Shown here piece after piece: positions 17,056 through 28,446 of a DNA stretch of 64,000 nt. The position numbers were made by a program, and so were the translations under genes. This DNA comes from Actinoplanes teichomyceticus ATCC 31121 (GTDB lineage Bacteria; Actinomycetota; Actinomycetes; Mycobacteriales; Micromonosporaceae). How positions within the stretch are numbered: position 1 is the first letter of the stretch; the number at the start of each line of letters is the position of its first letter. The stretch is from contig NZ_CP023865.1 in assembly GCF_003711105.1 (NCBI RefSeq), positions 1,152,001 to 1,216,000 on the forward strand, written 5' to 3'. A model generated the notes under the pieces. The model was not told the origin of the DNA, searched no databases, and saw only the letters and a program-made list of their open reading frames with translations.

Positions 17056-17104
17056 GGTGTCCTCTCGGTGGACATGACTGACTGACGTGGATGGATGGGG
17101 CGGG

Positions 17105-17965
17105 TCAGCGCCCGCGCTGGTACTGCTCCCAGGTCTGGATCGGGATCCGCGGACCGTCGTCCGGGGCCCGGTTGGCCAGGCCGTTCAGGCCCAGGTAGTA
17201 GTCACCGACCTGGTGCTGGGCCGGGCTGGACAGGTCGGTGTCGTTGATCGCCGCGGCGTGGATGTGCCACGGCCAGTCCCCCTGGCTCGGGTCCCGCACC
17301 CAGGCGGCGAAGCCCACCTGGCGCAGCGCGCGGGCCACGGCGGTGCGCCTGGCCGCGGTCATCCCGGTGACCGCGATGTCGACCACGCCGCCGCCGTCGT
17401 GCGTGCCCGCCGAGGTCGGGTCGCCGCCGGGGTTGTAGGAGCCCTGGTCCAGCACCAGGGCGTAGCCGAGCAGGCGCTCGGCCTCGGCGAGCATCGCCTG
17501 GGTCCGGGCGTCGACGACGTACCCGTCGCGCTGGACGCGTGCGCCCGGCCCGATGGTGTTGACGACCGTGTACCGGTTCTGCCCGAGCTTGGTCAGCGAC
17601 GTCGTGCCGGGCAGCCCGTTGGCCGCCAGCCCGGTGTAGCCGAGCGAGCGCTGGTAGGCCGCGTACGCCGAGATGGTCTCGGTGCCGAAGTAGCCGTCGA
17701 CCCACTGCGCGGCCAGCAGGTTCTTCGCCTGCAGCGCCTGCTCGACGGCGAGCACGGAGCTCTTGGCGCCCGGGGTGAGCGTGTGGTCGGCGCGACGGGG
17801 GTCGATCTGGGCGGCCAGGACGGTCGCCTCCATGTCGACGGACGGCGGCGCGGCGGCGCCGCTCACCGGTGGAGCGGGTGCCCGGGGCGCCGCGCTCACC
17901 GGGCTCGGGAGGCCGACGGTCAGGCAGACCGCGGCCAGCCCGGCGGTGAGCCAGGAACGGTGCAT
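17105..17965 (-). CDS. secreted peptidoglycan-binding / M15-like peptidase
   Basis: The product is 286 aa with a signal peptide (WLTAGLAAVCLTVGLPSPVSA). Residues about 55-135 resemble a peptidoglycan-binding region (KNLLAAQWVDGYFGTETISAYAAYQRSLGY). Residues about 150-260 carry zinc-peptidase-like motifs: SAGTHDGGGVVDIAVTG (H and D as in M15 H-x6-D) and WPWHIHAAA (final His). It may trim D-Ala or cross-links in the wall. The start ATG has GAGGAG upstream, and that site is partly inside a leader hairpin. A separate CHAP-like hydrolase gene follows 49 bp downstream, probably in one transcript. Confidence 0.75.
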   Translation of the reverse strand: MHRSWLTAGLAAVCLTVGLPSPVSAAPRAPAPPVSGAAAPPSVDMEATVLAAQIDPRRADHTLTPGAKSSVLAVEQALQAKNLLAAQWVDGYFGTETISAYAAYQRSLGYTGLAANGLPGTTSLTKLGQNRYTVVNTIGPGARVQRDGYVVDARTQAMLAEAERLLGYALVLDQGSYNPGGDPTSAGTHDGGGVVDIAVTGMTAARRTAVARALRQVGFAAWVRDPSQGDWPWHIHAAAINDTDLSSPAQHQVGDYYLGLNGLANRAPDDGPRIPIQTWEQYQRGR

Positions 17966-17975
17966 GGTGGATCTC

Positions 17976-18019
17976 CTCGCAAGGTCGAAGCCGTCTGGGA
18001 ACGGCGATCACCTTGCGAG
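17976..18019 (-). promoter_or_regulatory. leader hairpin overlapping the Shine-Dalgarno of the M15-like gene
   Basis: On the minus strand the leader folds as CTCGCAAGGT, GATC, GCCGT, a hexaloop (TCCCAG), ACGGC, TTCG and ACCTTGCGAG. That is a perfect 10-bp stem, a 4x4 internal loop and a 5-bp upper stem. The last three bases of the 3' arm (GAG) begin the GAGGAG ribosome binding site, so folding could hide it. Confidence 0.55.
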
Positions 18020-18052
18020 AGCGGGCCGGCTGTTCGGTACCCCGTCCGCCGT

Positions 18053-18068
18053 GTCAGATCCATCTGAC
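18053..18068. promoter_or_regulatory. palindrome GTCAGAT-CC-ATCTGAC
   Basis: Perfect 7-bp arms with a 2-bp centre, about 88-103 bp upstream of the M15-like start and 48 bp past the GH95 stop (minus strand). It is a plausible operator for the cell-wall enzyme pair. Confidence 0.4.
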
Positions 18069-18115
18069 GGGCGCTGACCTGCTCGGACGCCGGTGTTGTC
18101 AGGTGTGGCGGGGCC

Positions 18116-20266
18116 TCACGCCGAACGCGCTGACTCGCGGCCGGGCAGCGACAGGCGGTGCGGGACGCCGGCGGCCAGGGTGACCGGGACGGAGCCGCCG
18201 GGCCACACCACCACCGCACGGCGGGGCACCGGAGAGGTCAGCGTCACCTCCAGCCGCTCCGGCCGCCAGGACAGGTCCACCCGTACCGGCCCGCGTGCGA
18301 TCAGCCCCCGGACACCGCCCACCGGCCACTGCGGCGGCAGCGCGGGCAGCAGCCGCAGCCGGGCCACGCCATCGGCCAGGACGTCACCGCTGGCCAGCAG
18401 CATGGCCGCGACCAGGGCCGGGAAGCCCCCGGCCAGGTCCACGTTGAACATGTGGTCACGGTTGTGGGTCGGCACCAGGTTGTCCCGCCAGTACGCCGAG
18501 GCGATGCGCGACAGCGCGGCGTACGCCTCGGCGGCCAGCCCGAGCCGGGCGGCGGCCACGCCGAGCAGGCTCAGGCCGTACCCCATCTCGTCGGACGCCT
18601 CGCTCAGCCACCACCGCAACCGGGCCCGCACCGCCCGCACCGCCGCGGCGCGCAGCGCCGGATCCGCCTCGATCACCGGGTCGCCCGCGTAGTAGAACGG
18701 GTAGAGGTGGCTGCAGTGCCGGTGCTCGTGGTTGTCGTCGAAGCGCGGGTCGAGCCATTCGGCCAGTTCGCCGTCCGGCGTGATCCGGTACGCCGGCAGC
18801 GCGTCGAGCAGCTCCCGCCAGCGGCCCGCGTCCGGATCGTCCGGCGCCAGCGCCAGCAGGGCGCGCAGCACGTCGCCGACCGCCTGCACGTCCAGCGTCG
18901 CGTCCACGGTGGCCTGCGAGCCGGTGTTGCGCGGATGGTTCTCCGGCGAGTACGACGGGCTGAACCGCGCCCGGCCGCCGGTGATCTCGGCGAACCCCAG
19001 GTGGAACTGGGCCACCTCGCGCAGGTACGGCAGGATCCGGCCGGTCAGCACGGCCTCGTCGCCGGTGTGCTGCCAGTGGTCCAGGTAGAGGCGGCCGAGC
19101 CAGGCGGCCCCGGCGGTCCAGAAGGTCAGGCACCAGAGGGGGCCGAAGTGGTTCTGCCGGCCGTGCGTGCCCAGGTGGGCGGGGACGTAGAGGCCGGGCA
19201 GGCCGTACAGGCGGCGGGCGTTGTCGCGCAGGTCGTCGCGGAGCTCGTCGATCAGGTCGAACAGCGGCGGCATCAGCTCCGGGGTGCCGGTGGTGTGCAC
19301 GGCCAGCAGGGCGGCCTGCAGGTTGCCGTCGATCGTCCAGGCGCTGCGCCAGGGCGGCGACCAGGTGCCGCTCCAGACCCCCTGCAGGGTGGGCGGGCGG
19401 GTGCCGGTGCTGCTGATGACGGCGTACCGGCCGGCGTCGAAGAGCAGCGTGGTGCGCTTGTCCGGCAGGTCCAGGCGGGCGCGGCCGAACAGGTCGCCGT
19501 GCGCCGCGGCGTGCGCGGCGAGCAGCGCCTCGAAGCCGGCGCCGGGTGCGGGGAGCGCGGCGAGGGCCGCGGCCGGGGAGCACAGGCCCGGCGCGGTGCG
19601 GGCGACGAGGATCAGGCCCTGCGGGGTACGCCAGGAGCGGCACGCCACCGTGTACCCGTCCAGCGCGCCCGGCCATCCCGCCCGGAACCGTGCGGTCAGC
19701 ACCGTCTGGTCGTCGCCGCCGGCCAGTTCGAAGCCGACCGGCCGCTCCGGCGTTCCGGCGACCGGGGCGACGCGTACCGTCGCGCCGCATCCGGTGATCC
19801 GGACGATCAGCGCGTCGGCCGGCCGGGACACGAACGCCTCGCAGGTCACCCCGTCCCACCGCTGCACCACGACACCGGTGTGGAAGTCGGTGCCCCGCGA
19901 CCAGCCCGGGCCCGGCCGGTCCGGGGTGACCGTCAGCGTGGCGGCGCCGATCAGCGGGTCCACCCAGCGGGTCCCGGCGTACCCGGGATCGCCGGCGACG
20001 GCGAGGTCGCAGACCTCGTGGGCGGCCTCGGCGAACCGGTCCGCGGCGAGCATCGCCCGCAGGCGCGGCAGCGCGGCGGCGGTCGCCGGCGCCGGCAGCG
20101 GTTCGGTGACCGGCTGGAAGACCGCCTCGTGGGCGAGGGTGAACAGCAGCGCCTCGGGCGAGCCGTAGCACAGCGCGCCCTGCCGGCCGTTGCCGCTGAT
20201 CAGCGCGTGCTCCCAGTCGGTGGTCGTGGTCGGGGAGCGGAAGGACGGATTGACGTGGCTGGTCAC
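18116..20266 (-). CDS. GH95-like glycoside hydrolase (alpha-L-fucosidase family)
   Basis: The protein is 716 aa without a signal peptide. The N-terminal beta-domain opens with TDWEHALISGNGRQGALCYG. The (alpha/alpha)6 barrel carries the family marks: PTLQGVWSGTWSPPWRSAWTIDGNLQ, then GRQNHFGPLW, then FSPSYSPENHP (the Glu region) and NVDLAGGFPALVAAMLL (the C-terminal Asp region). In characterised GH95 enzymes the second motif reads T-I-N-x-N; here the first Asn is Asp (TIDGN), aligned by eye. The enzyme may therefore act on a sugar other than L-fucose. The GTG start is divergent from GH42, with a shared ROK-like site between. Confidence 0.82.
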   Translation of the reverse strand: MTSHVNPSFRSPTTTTDWEHALISGNGRQGALCYGSPEALLFTLAHEAVFQPVTEPLPAPATAAALPRLRAMLAADRFAEAAHEVCDLAVAGDPGYAGTRWVDPLIGAATLTVTPDRPGPGWSRGTDFHTGVVVQRWDGVTCEAFVSRPADALIVRITGCGATVRVAPVAGTPERPVGFELAGGDDQTVLTARFRAGWPGALDGYTVACRSWRTPQGLILVARTAPGLCSPAAALAALPAPGAGFEALLAAHAAAHGDLFGRARLDLPDKRTTLLFDAGRYAVISSTGTRPPTLQGVWSGTWSPPWRSAWTIDGNLQAALLAVHTTGTPELMPPLFDLIDELRDDLRDNARRLYGLPGLYVPAHLGTHGRQNHFGPLWCLTFWTAGAAWLGRLYLDHWQHTGDEAVLTGRILPYLREVAQFHLGFAEITGGRARFSPSYSPENHPRNTGSQATVDATLDVQAVGDVLRALLALAPDDPDAGRWRELLDALPAYRITPDGELAEWLDPRFDDNHEHRHCSHLYPFYYAGDPVIEADPALRAAAVRAVRARLRWWLSEASDEMGYGLSLLGVAAARLGLAAEAYAALSRIASAYWRDNLVPTHNRDHMFNVDLAGGFPALVAAMLLASGDVLADGVARLRLLPALPPQWPVGGVRGLIARGPVRVDLSWRPERLEVTLTSPVPRRAVVVWPGGSVPVTLAAGVPHRLSLPGRESARSA

Positions 20267-20271
20267 CCGCC

Positions 20272-20301
20272 CTACTTTGTTCAGAGTCCAAACTAAAGTC
20301 A
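20272..20301. promoter_or_regulatory. second ROK-type operator between GH95-like and GH42 genes
   Basis: CTACTTT-N11-AAACTAA, followed by AGTCA. The right part CAAACTAAAGTCA is identical over 13 bp to the copy at 12539-12551. The left arm matches TTAGTTT at 5 of 7 positions. It lies in the 45-bp divergent gap and ends 10 bp before the GH42 start. Confidence 0.65.
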
Positions 20302-20311
20302 AGGTGGTGCG

Positions 20312-22321
20312 ATGCTGTTCTTCGGCGGTGACTACAACCCCGAGCAGTGGCCGGAGGAGGTCTGGGAGCAGGACGTCGCCCTGATGCGCCGGGCCGGTGT
20401 CACCATCGTCTCGCTCGGTGTCTTCGCCTGGTCGCACCTGGAGCCCGAGGAGGGCCGGTTCGAGTTCGGCTGGCTCGACCGGATCATGGACCGATTGCAC
20501 GAGGGCGGGATCCGGGTCGCGCTGGCCACCCCCACCGCCTCGCCGCCGCCCTGGTTCACCCTCGCCCACCCGGAGGGGCTGCCGGTCACCGCCGACGGGG
20601 TACGGCTCAGCCACGGGAGCCGGGACACGTACTGCGTCTCCGCCCCGGCCTACCGCGCCGCCGCCCGCCGCATCGCCGCCGCACTGGCCGGACGTTACGC
20701 CGGGCACCCCGCCCTGGCGCTCTGGCACGTGCACAACGAGTACGGCACCGACTGCCGCTGCGACCTGACCGCCGCCGCCTTCCGCGTCTGGCTGCGCGAC
20801 AAGCACGGCGGCCTGGACGCGCTCAACGACGCCTGGACCACCGCGTTCTGGAGCCAGCGGTACTCCGACTGGGCGCAGATCCTGCCCCCGCGCGCCACGC
20901 GGTACCTGCCGAACCCGGCGCACGTGCTGGACTTCCGCCGGTTCCTCTCCGACGAGCTGCTGGGCGCCTTCGTCGAACAGCGTGACCTGCTGCGCGCGGC
21001 CACCCCGGACATCCCGGTCACCACGAACTTCGTGCAGGGCGGCTGGGTCAGCGTGGACCACGCGCGCTGGGCGGCCGAGCTGGACGTGGTGGCGGTCGAC
21101 CACTACCCGGCCACGACCGACGGCGCCGAGGCGGAGACCGCGTTCGGCGCCGACCTGGCCCGCGGCTGGGCGGCCGGCCAGGGCGGGTCGTGGCTGCTGA
21201 TGGAGACCGCCCCGAACCTGATCTACACACCCGGGCGGATGCACGCCAAGGAGCCCGGGCGGCTCACCCGGCACAGCCTGAGCTATCTGGCCCGCGGCTC
21301 CCGCGGGGCGATGTACTTCCAGTGGCGGCAGCCGCGCGGTGGCGCCGAGCTGTTCCACTCCGCGCTGGTGCCGCACGCCGGGCCGGACAGCCCGGTGTTC
21401 CGCGAGGCGGTCGGGCTGGGGCGCACGCTGAAGGCGCTCGACGGGCAGGTGGCCGGGCCGCTCACCGCACAGGTCGCGATCGGCTGGGACGCGCCGTCGT
21501 GGTGGGCGTTGCAGGGCGGCGGGCTGCCGGCCGCGGACATCGACTATCCGGCCGCGGTGCAGCAGACCCACCGGGCGCTGTACCACGCCGGGATCGCCAC
21601 CGACTTCGTCTTCCCGGGGCTGGACGGCCTCGGTGAACGGCTGCGGGCGTACCGGATGGTCGTCCTGCCGCACCTCTACCTGGTGTCCGACGAGGCCGCC
21701 GCGGCGCTGCGCGAGTTCGTCGCGAGCGGCGGCCACCTGGTGGCCGGGCACCTGAGCGGGATCGCGGACCCGGCGGGCCGGATCCGCCTCGGCGGATATC
21801 CCGGCGCCTTCCGCGACTTCCTCGGCGTCCGGGTGGTCGAGTGGCGGCCGCTCGCCCCCGGTACGACCATCGCCCTCGACAACGGCGACCGGGGGGTCCG
21901 CTGGAGCGAGCGGGTGGAGACGGCCGGCGCCGAGACCGTGGTCCGGTACGCCGCGGACGTGCTGGCCGGCGCGCCCGCGATCACCCGCAACCGGTACGGC
22001 GACGGCGCCGCCTGGTACGTCTCGCCCGGCCTGGACGACGACGCCCTGCGCCGGCTGCTGGACCAGGTGGCCGCCGAGGCCGGGGTGCTGCCGGTGCTGC
22101 CCGGACTGCCGCCCCGCCTCGACGCGGTCCGCCGCGGTGACCTGGTGTTCCTCTTCAACCACGGCGACGCGCCGGCGCCGGTGCCGCTGCCCGGGCCGGG
22201 CACCGACGCGGTCACCGGGCGCCCCGCGCCCGGCTCGGTCACCGTGCCGGCCGGCGGTACGACGGTCGTCGCGCTCCAGCCGCCGGACCGGCGGCCCGCC
22301 GCGGCTGGTCCGCACCTGTGA
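20312..22321 (+). CDS. GH42 beta-galactosidase
   Basis: The product is 669 aa, the usual size of GH42 enzymes, with no signal peptide (cytosolic). It opens with FFGGDYNPEQWPEEVWEQD, the family hallmark. The acid/base is E143 in LWHVHNEYG and the nucleophile is E298 in LLMETAPN. A trimerisation-like domain (DFVFPGLDGLGERLRAYRMVVLPHLYL) follows from about residue 400. It should release terminal beta-galactose from plant oligosaccharides. AAGGTGG precedes the ATG. A small gene follows after 10 bp. Confidence 0.93.
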   Translation: MLFFGGDYNPEQWPEEVWEQDVALMRRAGVTIVSLGVFAWSHLEPEEGRFEFGWLDRIMDRLHEGGIRVALATPTASPPPWFTLAHPEGLPVTADGVRLSHGSRDTYCVSAPAYRAAARRIAAALAGRYAGHPALALWHVHNEYGTDCRCDLTAAAFRVWLRDKHGGLDALNDAWTTAFWSQRYSDWAQILPPRATRYLPNPAHVLDFRRFLSDELLGAFVEQRDLLRAATPDIPVTTNFVQGGWVSVDHARWAAELDVVAVDHYPATTDGAEAETAFGADLARGWAAGQGGSWLLMETAPNLIYTPGRMHAKEPGRLTRHSLSYLARGSRGAMYFQWRQPRGGAELFHSALVPHAGPDSPVFREAVGLGRTLKALDGQVAGPLTAQVAIGWDAPSWWALQGGGLPAADIDYPAAVQQTHRALYHAGIATDFVFPGLDGLGERLRAYRMVVLPHLYLVSDEAAAALREFVASGGHLVAGHLSGIADPAGRIRLGGYPGAFRDFLGVRVVEWRPLAPGTTIALDNGDRGVRWSERVETAGAETVVRYAADVLAGAPAITRNRYGDGAAWYVSPGLDDDALRRLLDQVAAEAGVLPVLPGLPPRLDAVRRGDLVFLFNHGDAPAPVPLPGPGTDAVTGRPAPGSVTVPAGGTTVVALQPPDRRPAAAGPHL

Positions 22322-22331
22322 CACTGGTGCG

Positions 22332-22916
22332 ATGACCGATCCCGGCACCGGCCCCTCCGCTGTCGCGCCGGCCCCACACCGGCGCCGTCCGATCGTCGTC
22401 GCTCTCGGGGTCCTGGCCGCCGTCGTGCTCGCCCTCGCCGCCTGGGCGTGGACCCGGCCGGCGCCGGAGACCGCGATGCGGGACCGGGCGCTGGCGGCCG
22501 TGCTGGCCGGCGGTGGCCCGGCCGGCTGGGCGGTGGCCGGCGACCCGGACCCGGCGCCGGAGATCGAGGGGGTCTCGGCCGACGCGGTGTGGACCGACCG
22601 GGACGGGCAGCCGGTGCTGCTCGACGGCGACGGGTTCACCGTGCTGTGGTCGGTCTCGCCCGCGACGCCGCGTGACTGCACGGCGCTGGCGGTCTGGGCC
22701 CGCGACCGGATCGCCCCGGAGGCCGCGCCGGACGTCACCGCCTCGTGCCCGGCCGCGATCGGCGGCGATGTCGACGAGCCGGCCGTCATCGCCGCCCACG
22801 GGACCGAGCCCGGGGCGAACGGGCGGTACCTGTTCTCCGCCTCGGTCGTGCCGCGCAGTGGCCGGACGGCCCTGTTCGCCGGCCTGACCTACGAGGGCCC
22901 GGACACCGCGCGCTAG
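22332..22916 (+). CDS. membrane-anchored hypothetical protein
   Basis: The protein is 194 aa. A basic N-terminus (HRRRPIVV) precedes one membrane helix (ALGVLAAVVLALAAWAW, residues about 20-40), and the rest should lie outside. Two Cys (ATPRDCTALAVWAR and DVTASCPAAIGGD) may form a disulfide. I recognise no domain. It starts 10 bp after the GH42 stop and could be co-transcribed. It converges with the GlxA-type gene, 4 bp away. Confidence 0.7.
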   Translation: MTDPGTGPSAVAPAPHRRRPIVVALGVLAAVVLALAAWAWTRPAPETAMRDRALAAVLAGGGPAGWAVAGDPDPAPEIEGVSADAVWTDRDGQPVLLDGDGFTVLWSVSPATPRDCTALAVWARDRIAPEAAPDVTASCPAAIGGDVDEPAVIAAHGTEPGANGRYLFSASVVPRSGRTALFAGLTYEGPDTAR

Positions 22917-22920
22917 TGCG

Positions 22921-23892
22921 TCACGCGCGGCCGAACGCCCTGCGGTACGCCGACGGGGACGTCCGCATCGCCCGGGTGAAGTGGTGCCGGAAGGTGACCG
23001 GCGAGTCGAAGCCGACCGCGGCGGCCACCTCCTCGATCGGCGAGCCGGTGGTCTCCAGCAGCGCCAGGCTCGCGTGCACCCGCTGGTCGATCAGCCAGCG
23101 GATCGGGGTGGTGCCGGTGGCCCGGGCGAAGTGCCGCAGGTAGGTGCGCGACGACATGTGCGCCCGCCGGGCCAGCACCTCGACGGTGATCGGCGTGGCC
23201 AGGTTGCCCAGCGCCCACGCCATGCTGCGGGCCAACCGGTCGTCGGCCGGATCGTCGGTCACCGGCGCCTCGATGAACTGCGCCTGGCCGCCGTCCCGGT
23301 GCGGCTGCACCACCAGCCGGCGGGCCACCGCGTTGGCGATCGAGGGGCCGTGGTCGCGGCGGACCACGTGCAGGCACAGGTCCAGGCCGGCGGCGCTGCC
23401 CGCGCTGGTCAGCACGTCGCCGTCGTCCAGGTAGAGGACGTCCGCGTCGACGTGGACGCGGGGGTGGCGGGTGCGCAGGGCCTCCGCGTACCGCCAGTGC
23501 GTGGTGGCCCGGCGGCCGTCCAGCAGGCCGGCCCCGGCCAGCGCGAACGCGCCCGAGCAGATGGACATCACGCGAGCGCCCCGGGCGTGCGCCGCGCGCA
23601 GCGCCGCCACCAGGGCCGGGGACGGGTCGGCGCGGACGTCCGCGACGCCGGGCACGATCAGCGTCCCGGCGGCGGCGAAGACGTCCAGGCCGTGCTCGGT
23701 GTGCAGGGTGGCGCCGCCGACCACCCGGACCGGCCCGGGGGTCTCGGCGCAGATGGTCAGGTCGTACCACGGGCGGTCGAACTCCGGGCGGGGCAGGCCG
23801 AACACCTCGGTGACGATGCCGAGCTCGAAGACCGACATCCCGTCGTAGGCCAGCACGGTGACCGCCGGGCCGCGCCTCTCGATCATCGGCAT
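22921..23892 (-). CDS. GlxA-family AraC-type transcriptional regulator
   Basis: The product is 323 aa. Residues about 8-185 form a DJ-1/PfpI-like domain (VTVLAYDGMSVFELGIVTEVFGL; the nucleophile-elbow region reads VMSICSGAFALAGAGLLDGRRATTHW, with a Cys). Residues about 215-320 hold an AraC HTH (EVLARRAHMSSRTYLRHFARATGTTPIRWLIDQRV, then IEEVAAAVGFDSPVTFRHHF). This arrangement defines GlxA-type regulators, usually activators of catabolic genes. It is divergent from the rhodanese gene, a possible target. ATG 23886 (M3) is an alternative start. Confidence 0.93.
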   Translation of the reverse strand: MPMIERRGPAVTVLAYDGMSVFELGIVTEVFGLPRPEFDRPWYDLTICAETPGPVRVVGGATLHTEHGLDVFAAAGTLIVPGVADVRADPSPALVAALRAAHARGARVMSICSGAFALAGAGLLDGRRATTHWRYAEALRTRHPRVHVDADVLYLDDGDVLTSAGSAAGLDLCLHVVRRDHGPSIANAVARRLVVQPHRDGGQAQFIEAPVTDDPADDRLARSMAWALGNLATPITVEVLARRAHMSSRTYLRHFARATGTTPIRWLIDQRVHASLALLETTGSPIEEVAAAVGFDSPVTFRHHFTRAMRTSPSAYRRAFGRA

Positions 23893-23963
23893 GGCGAGAT
23901 CTTATCGGTACGTGGCATCAGCGCCACTGGGCCGGACCGCCCGCGCCCGGCACGATCGGCGGT

Positions 23964-24392
23964 ATGACGAACACCGAAGCCATCGCCCACTTCACCCGCC
24001 GCCTGGCCTTCGAGACCGACGTCAGCGACGTGCGCGCGGACCTGGAGGCGGGCACCCCCGGCCTGGTCGTGGTGGACTCGCGCAGCGACGAGGCGTGGCG
24101 GCAGGGACATCTGCCGGGCGCCGTGCACCTGCCGACCGGGCAGATCGCCGCCCGGGCGGCCGGGCTGATCCCGCCCGGCAGCTCGGTGGTCACCTACTGC
24201 TGGGGCCCGGGCTGCAACGGGGCCACCCGGGCGGCGCTGGAGTTCGCCCGGCTGGGCTACGCCGTGCGGGAGATGATCGGCGGATACGAGTACTGGGTGC
24301 GCGAAGGGTTCCCGGTGCGCGGCGAGCACGGCGAGTGGTCGCGCCCGGCCGACGAGCTCACCGCCCCGGCCGGCGCGGCCTGCGGATGCTGA
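23964..24392 (+). CDS. rhodanese-like domain protein
   Basis: The 142-aa protein holds a single rhodanese fold: LVVVDSRSDEAWRQGHLPGAVHLPTGQI, then the active loop VVTYCWGPGCNGATRAA with the Cys likely to carry persulfide, then the closing MIGGYEYWVREGFPV. Such single-domain proteins handle sulfane sulfur or act in redox signalling. The Shine-Dalgarno is weak. The C-terminus ends in AACGC. It is divergently paired with the GlxA-type regulator, a frequent actinobacterial pairing. Confidence 0.9.
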   Translation: MTNTEAIAHFTRRLAFETDVSDVRADLEAGTPGLVVVDSRSDEAWRQGHLPGAVHLPTGQIAARAAGLIPPGSSVVTYCWGPGCNGATRAALEFARLGYAVREMIGGYEYWVREGFPVRGEHGEWSRPADELTAPAGAACGC

Positions 24393-24399
24393 GCGCCAC

Positions 24400-27128
<2,729 letters not shown>

Positions 27129-27283
27129 CGGGTGTGCGGCCCGGGCGGCAACGCCTCCCGCCCGCCCCGGTCGGGGTGGGCCCGGGGAGCGGCGCCGCCG
27201 GCCGTCCCCGGTTTCGGCGGATCCCGGGCGGGGCCCCGGGCTAGAGTCGGTGCGAGCGTGCGGCCGACCGAGGAGGGCTGGTC

Positions 27284-28162
27284 ATGGCGTCCATCGTGAT
27301 CGCGGAGGACGACCGGGACATCGCCGAGCTGCTCAAGGAGGTGCTGAGCGGCGGCGGTCACGCGGTGCGGATCGCCGGGAGCGGGGCGGCCGCGCTGGAC
27401 CTGATCGGGGGCGCCGTACCCGACCTCGTCGTCCTCGACCACCACATGCCCGGGATGAGCGGCCTGGAGGTGGCCGACCGGCTGCGCGCCGACCCGGCCA
27501 CCGCCACGCTGCCGGTGATCATGCTGTCCGCCGCCGCGCCGGCCGCCGCCCGGCAGCTCTGCGACGTCACCATCTCCAAGCCGGTACGCCCCCGGCACCT
27601 GCTGCAAGCGGCCGAGCAACTGCTGGCCGCGCGGGCCGCGGGCGGGCCGGCGGACACCGCCCACCCGGACCCGGCCGGTCAACTGACCGACGTGCCGCGC
27701 CTGCTGGCCGTCTCCGACTTCCTCACCCGGCCGGCCTACGCCGCCGGGCTGAACTCGTTCGCCGAGCGGCTGGCCGTGCTGACCGGCGTGCCGGCCGCGG
27801 CGGTCACCCTGATGCTCAACGACACCGTGGTGGTGGCCGGGTCGTACGGGCTGCCCGCCTGGGTGCGGGAGGCGGGCGGGGTGCCGGCCGAGTGGTCGCC
27901 GGACACGATCGTGGTCGCCGAGGACGTGCCGGTGCTGATCACCGACAGCCGGGACAGCGCGGAGTACGCGGACAGTCCGCTGTTCGCGGTGAGCGGGATC
28001 CGGTCGTACGCGAGTGTCCCGCTGCACTCGCCCGAGGGCCACATCGTCGGCACCCTGTGTGTGATGGACGACGAACCGGGCACCTGCACCGAGGACACCG
28101 TGCAGATCCTGCACTCGCAGCGCGCCCCGGCGCTGGCGTTGCTCGCCCCGGCCGGCGCGTGA
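27284..28162 (+). CDS. response regulator with C-terminal GAF domain
   Basis: The product is 292 aa. Residues 1-125 are a receiver domain: acidic pair D9-D10, phospho-acceptor D52 in LVVLDHHMPGMSG, Ser in VIMLSAAAP and Lys in ISKPVRP. Residues about 140-285 form a GAF domain (FAERLAVLTGVPAAAVTLML, then SYASVPLHSPEGHIVGTLCVMDD). No output DNA-binding domain follows, so it probably acts by protein contact or as a sensor relay. GAGGAGGG precedes the ATG. No kinase gene is adjacent. Confidence 0.9.
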   Translation: MASIVIAEDDRDIAELLKEVLSGGGHAVRIAGSGAAALDLIGGAVPDLVVLDHHMPGMSGLEVADRLRADPATATLPVIMLSAAAPAAARQLCDVTISKPVRPRHLLQAAEQLLAARAAGGPADTAHPDPAGQLTDVPRLLAVSDFLTRPAYAAGLNSFAERLAVLTGVPAAAVTLMLNDTVVVAGSYGLPAWVREAGGVPAEWSPDTIVVAEDVPVLITDSRDSAEYADSPLFAVSGIRSYASVPLHSPEGHIVGTLCVMDDEPGTCTEDTVQILHSQRAPALALLAPAGA

Positions 28163-28446
28163 CGAGAGCACCGCGCCGAAGTCGCGCAAAGTAGTCATAG
28201 TGCTGTCCGGTGACGGCCGGTCCACTTGGTGGCCGCATCATGACGGATCCGGCACGGAGCCCTTCCGATGGGCAAAACTGGACGTCAAGCCGCCGACACG
28301 TCCGGTGTCGATCGCCTCTGGCCCGCGTCGAGATCATCCGCTAGCGCCCGGGTAACGAAATGTGGGTCACAATCAGTGACGATTGTGGGGTGGTTCGGGC
28401 AGGATGCAGCGCGGCACCAACGCGGCGCGAGGGGGAGCGGGGCACC

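Noticed and set aside
18053..18115. c-di-AMP (ydaO-type) riboswitch before the wall-enzyme genes
   Set aside because: The gene context is right, but I cannot find the conserved ydaO core sequences; only a simple hairpin and a palindrome are present.
28163..28446. Possible small gene between REC-GAF and MHYT genes
   Set aside because: No start with ribosome site and no coding bias; it probably holds only the MHYT promoter.
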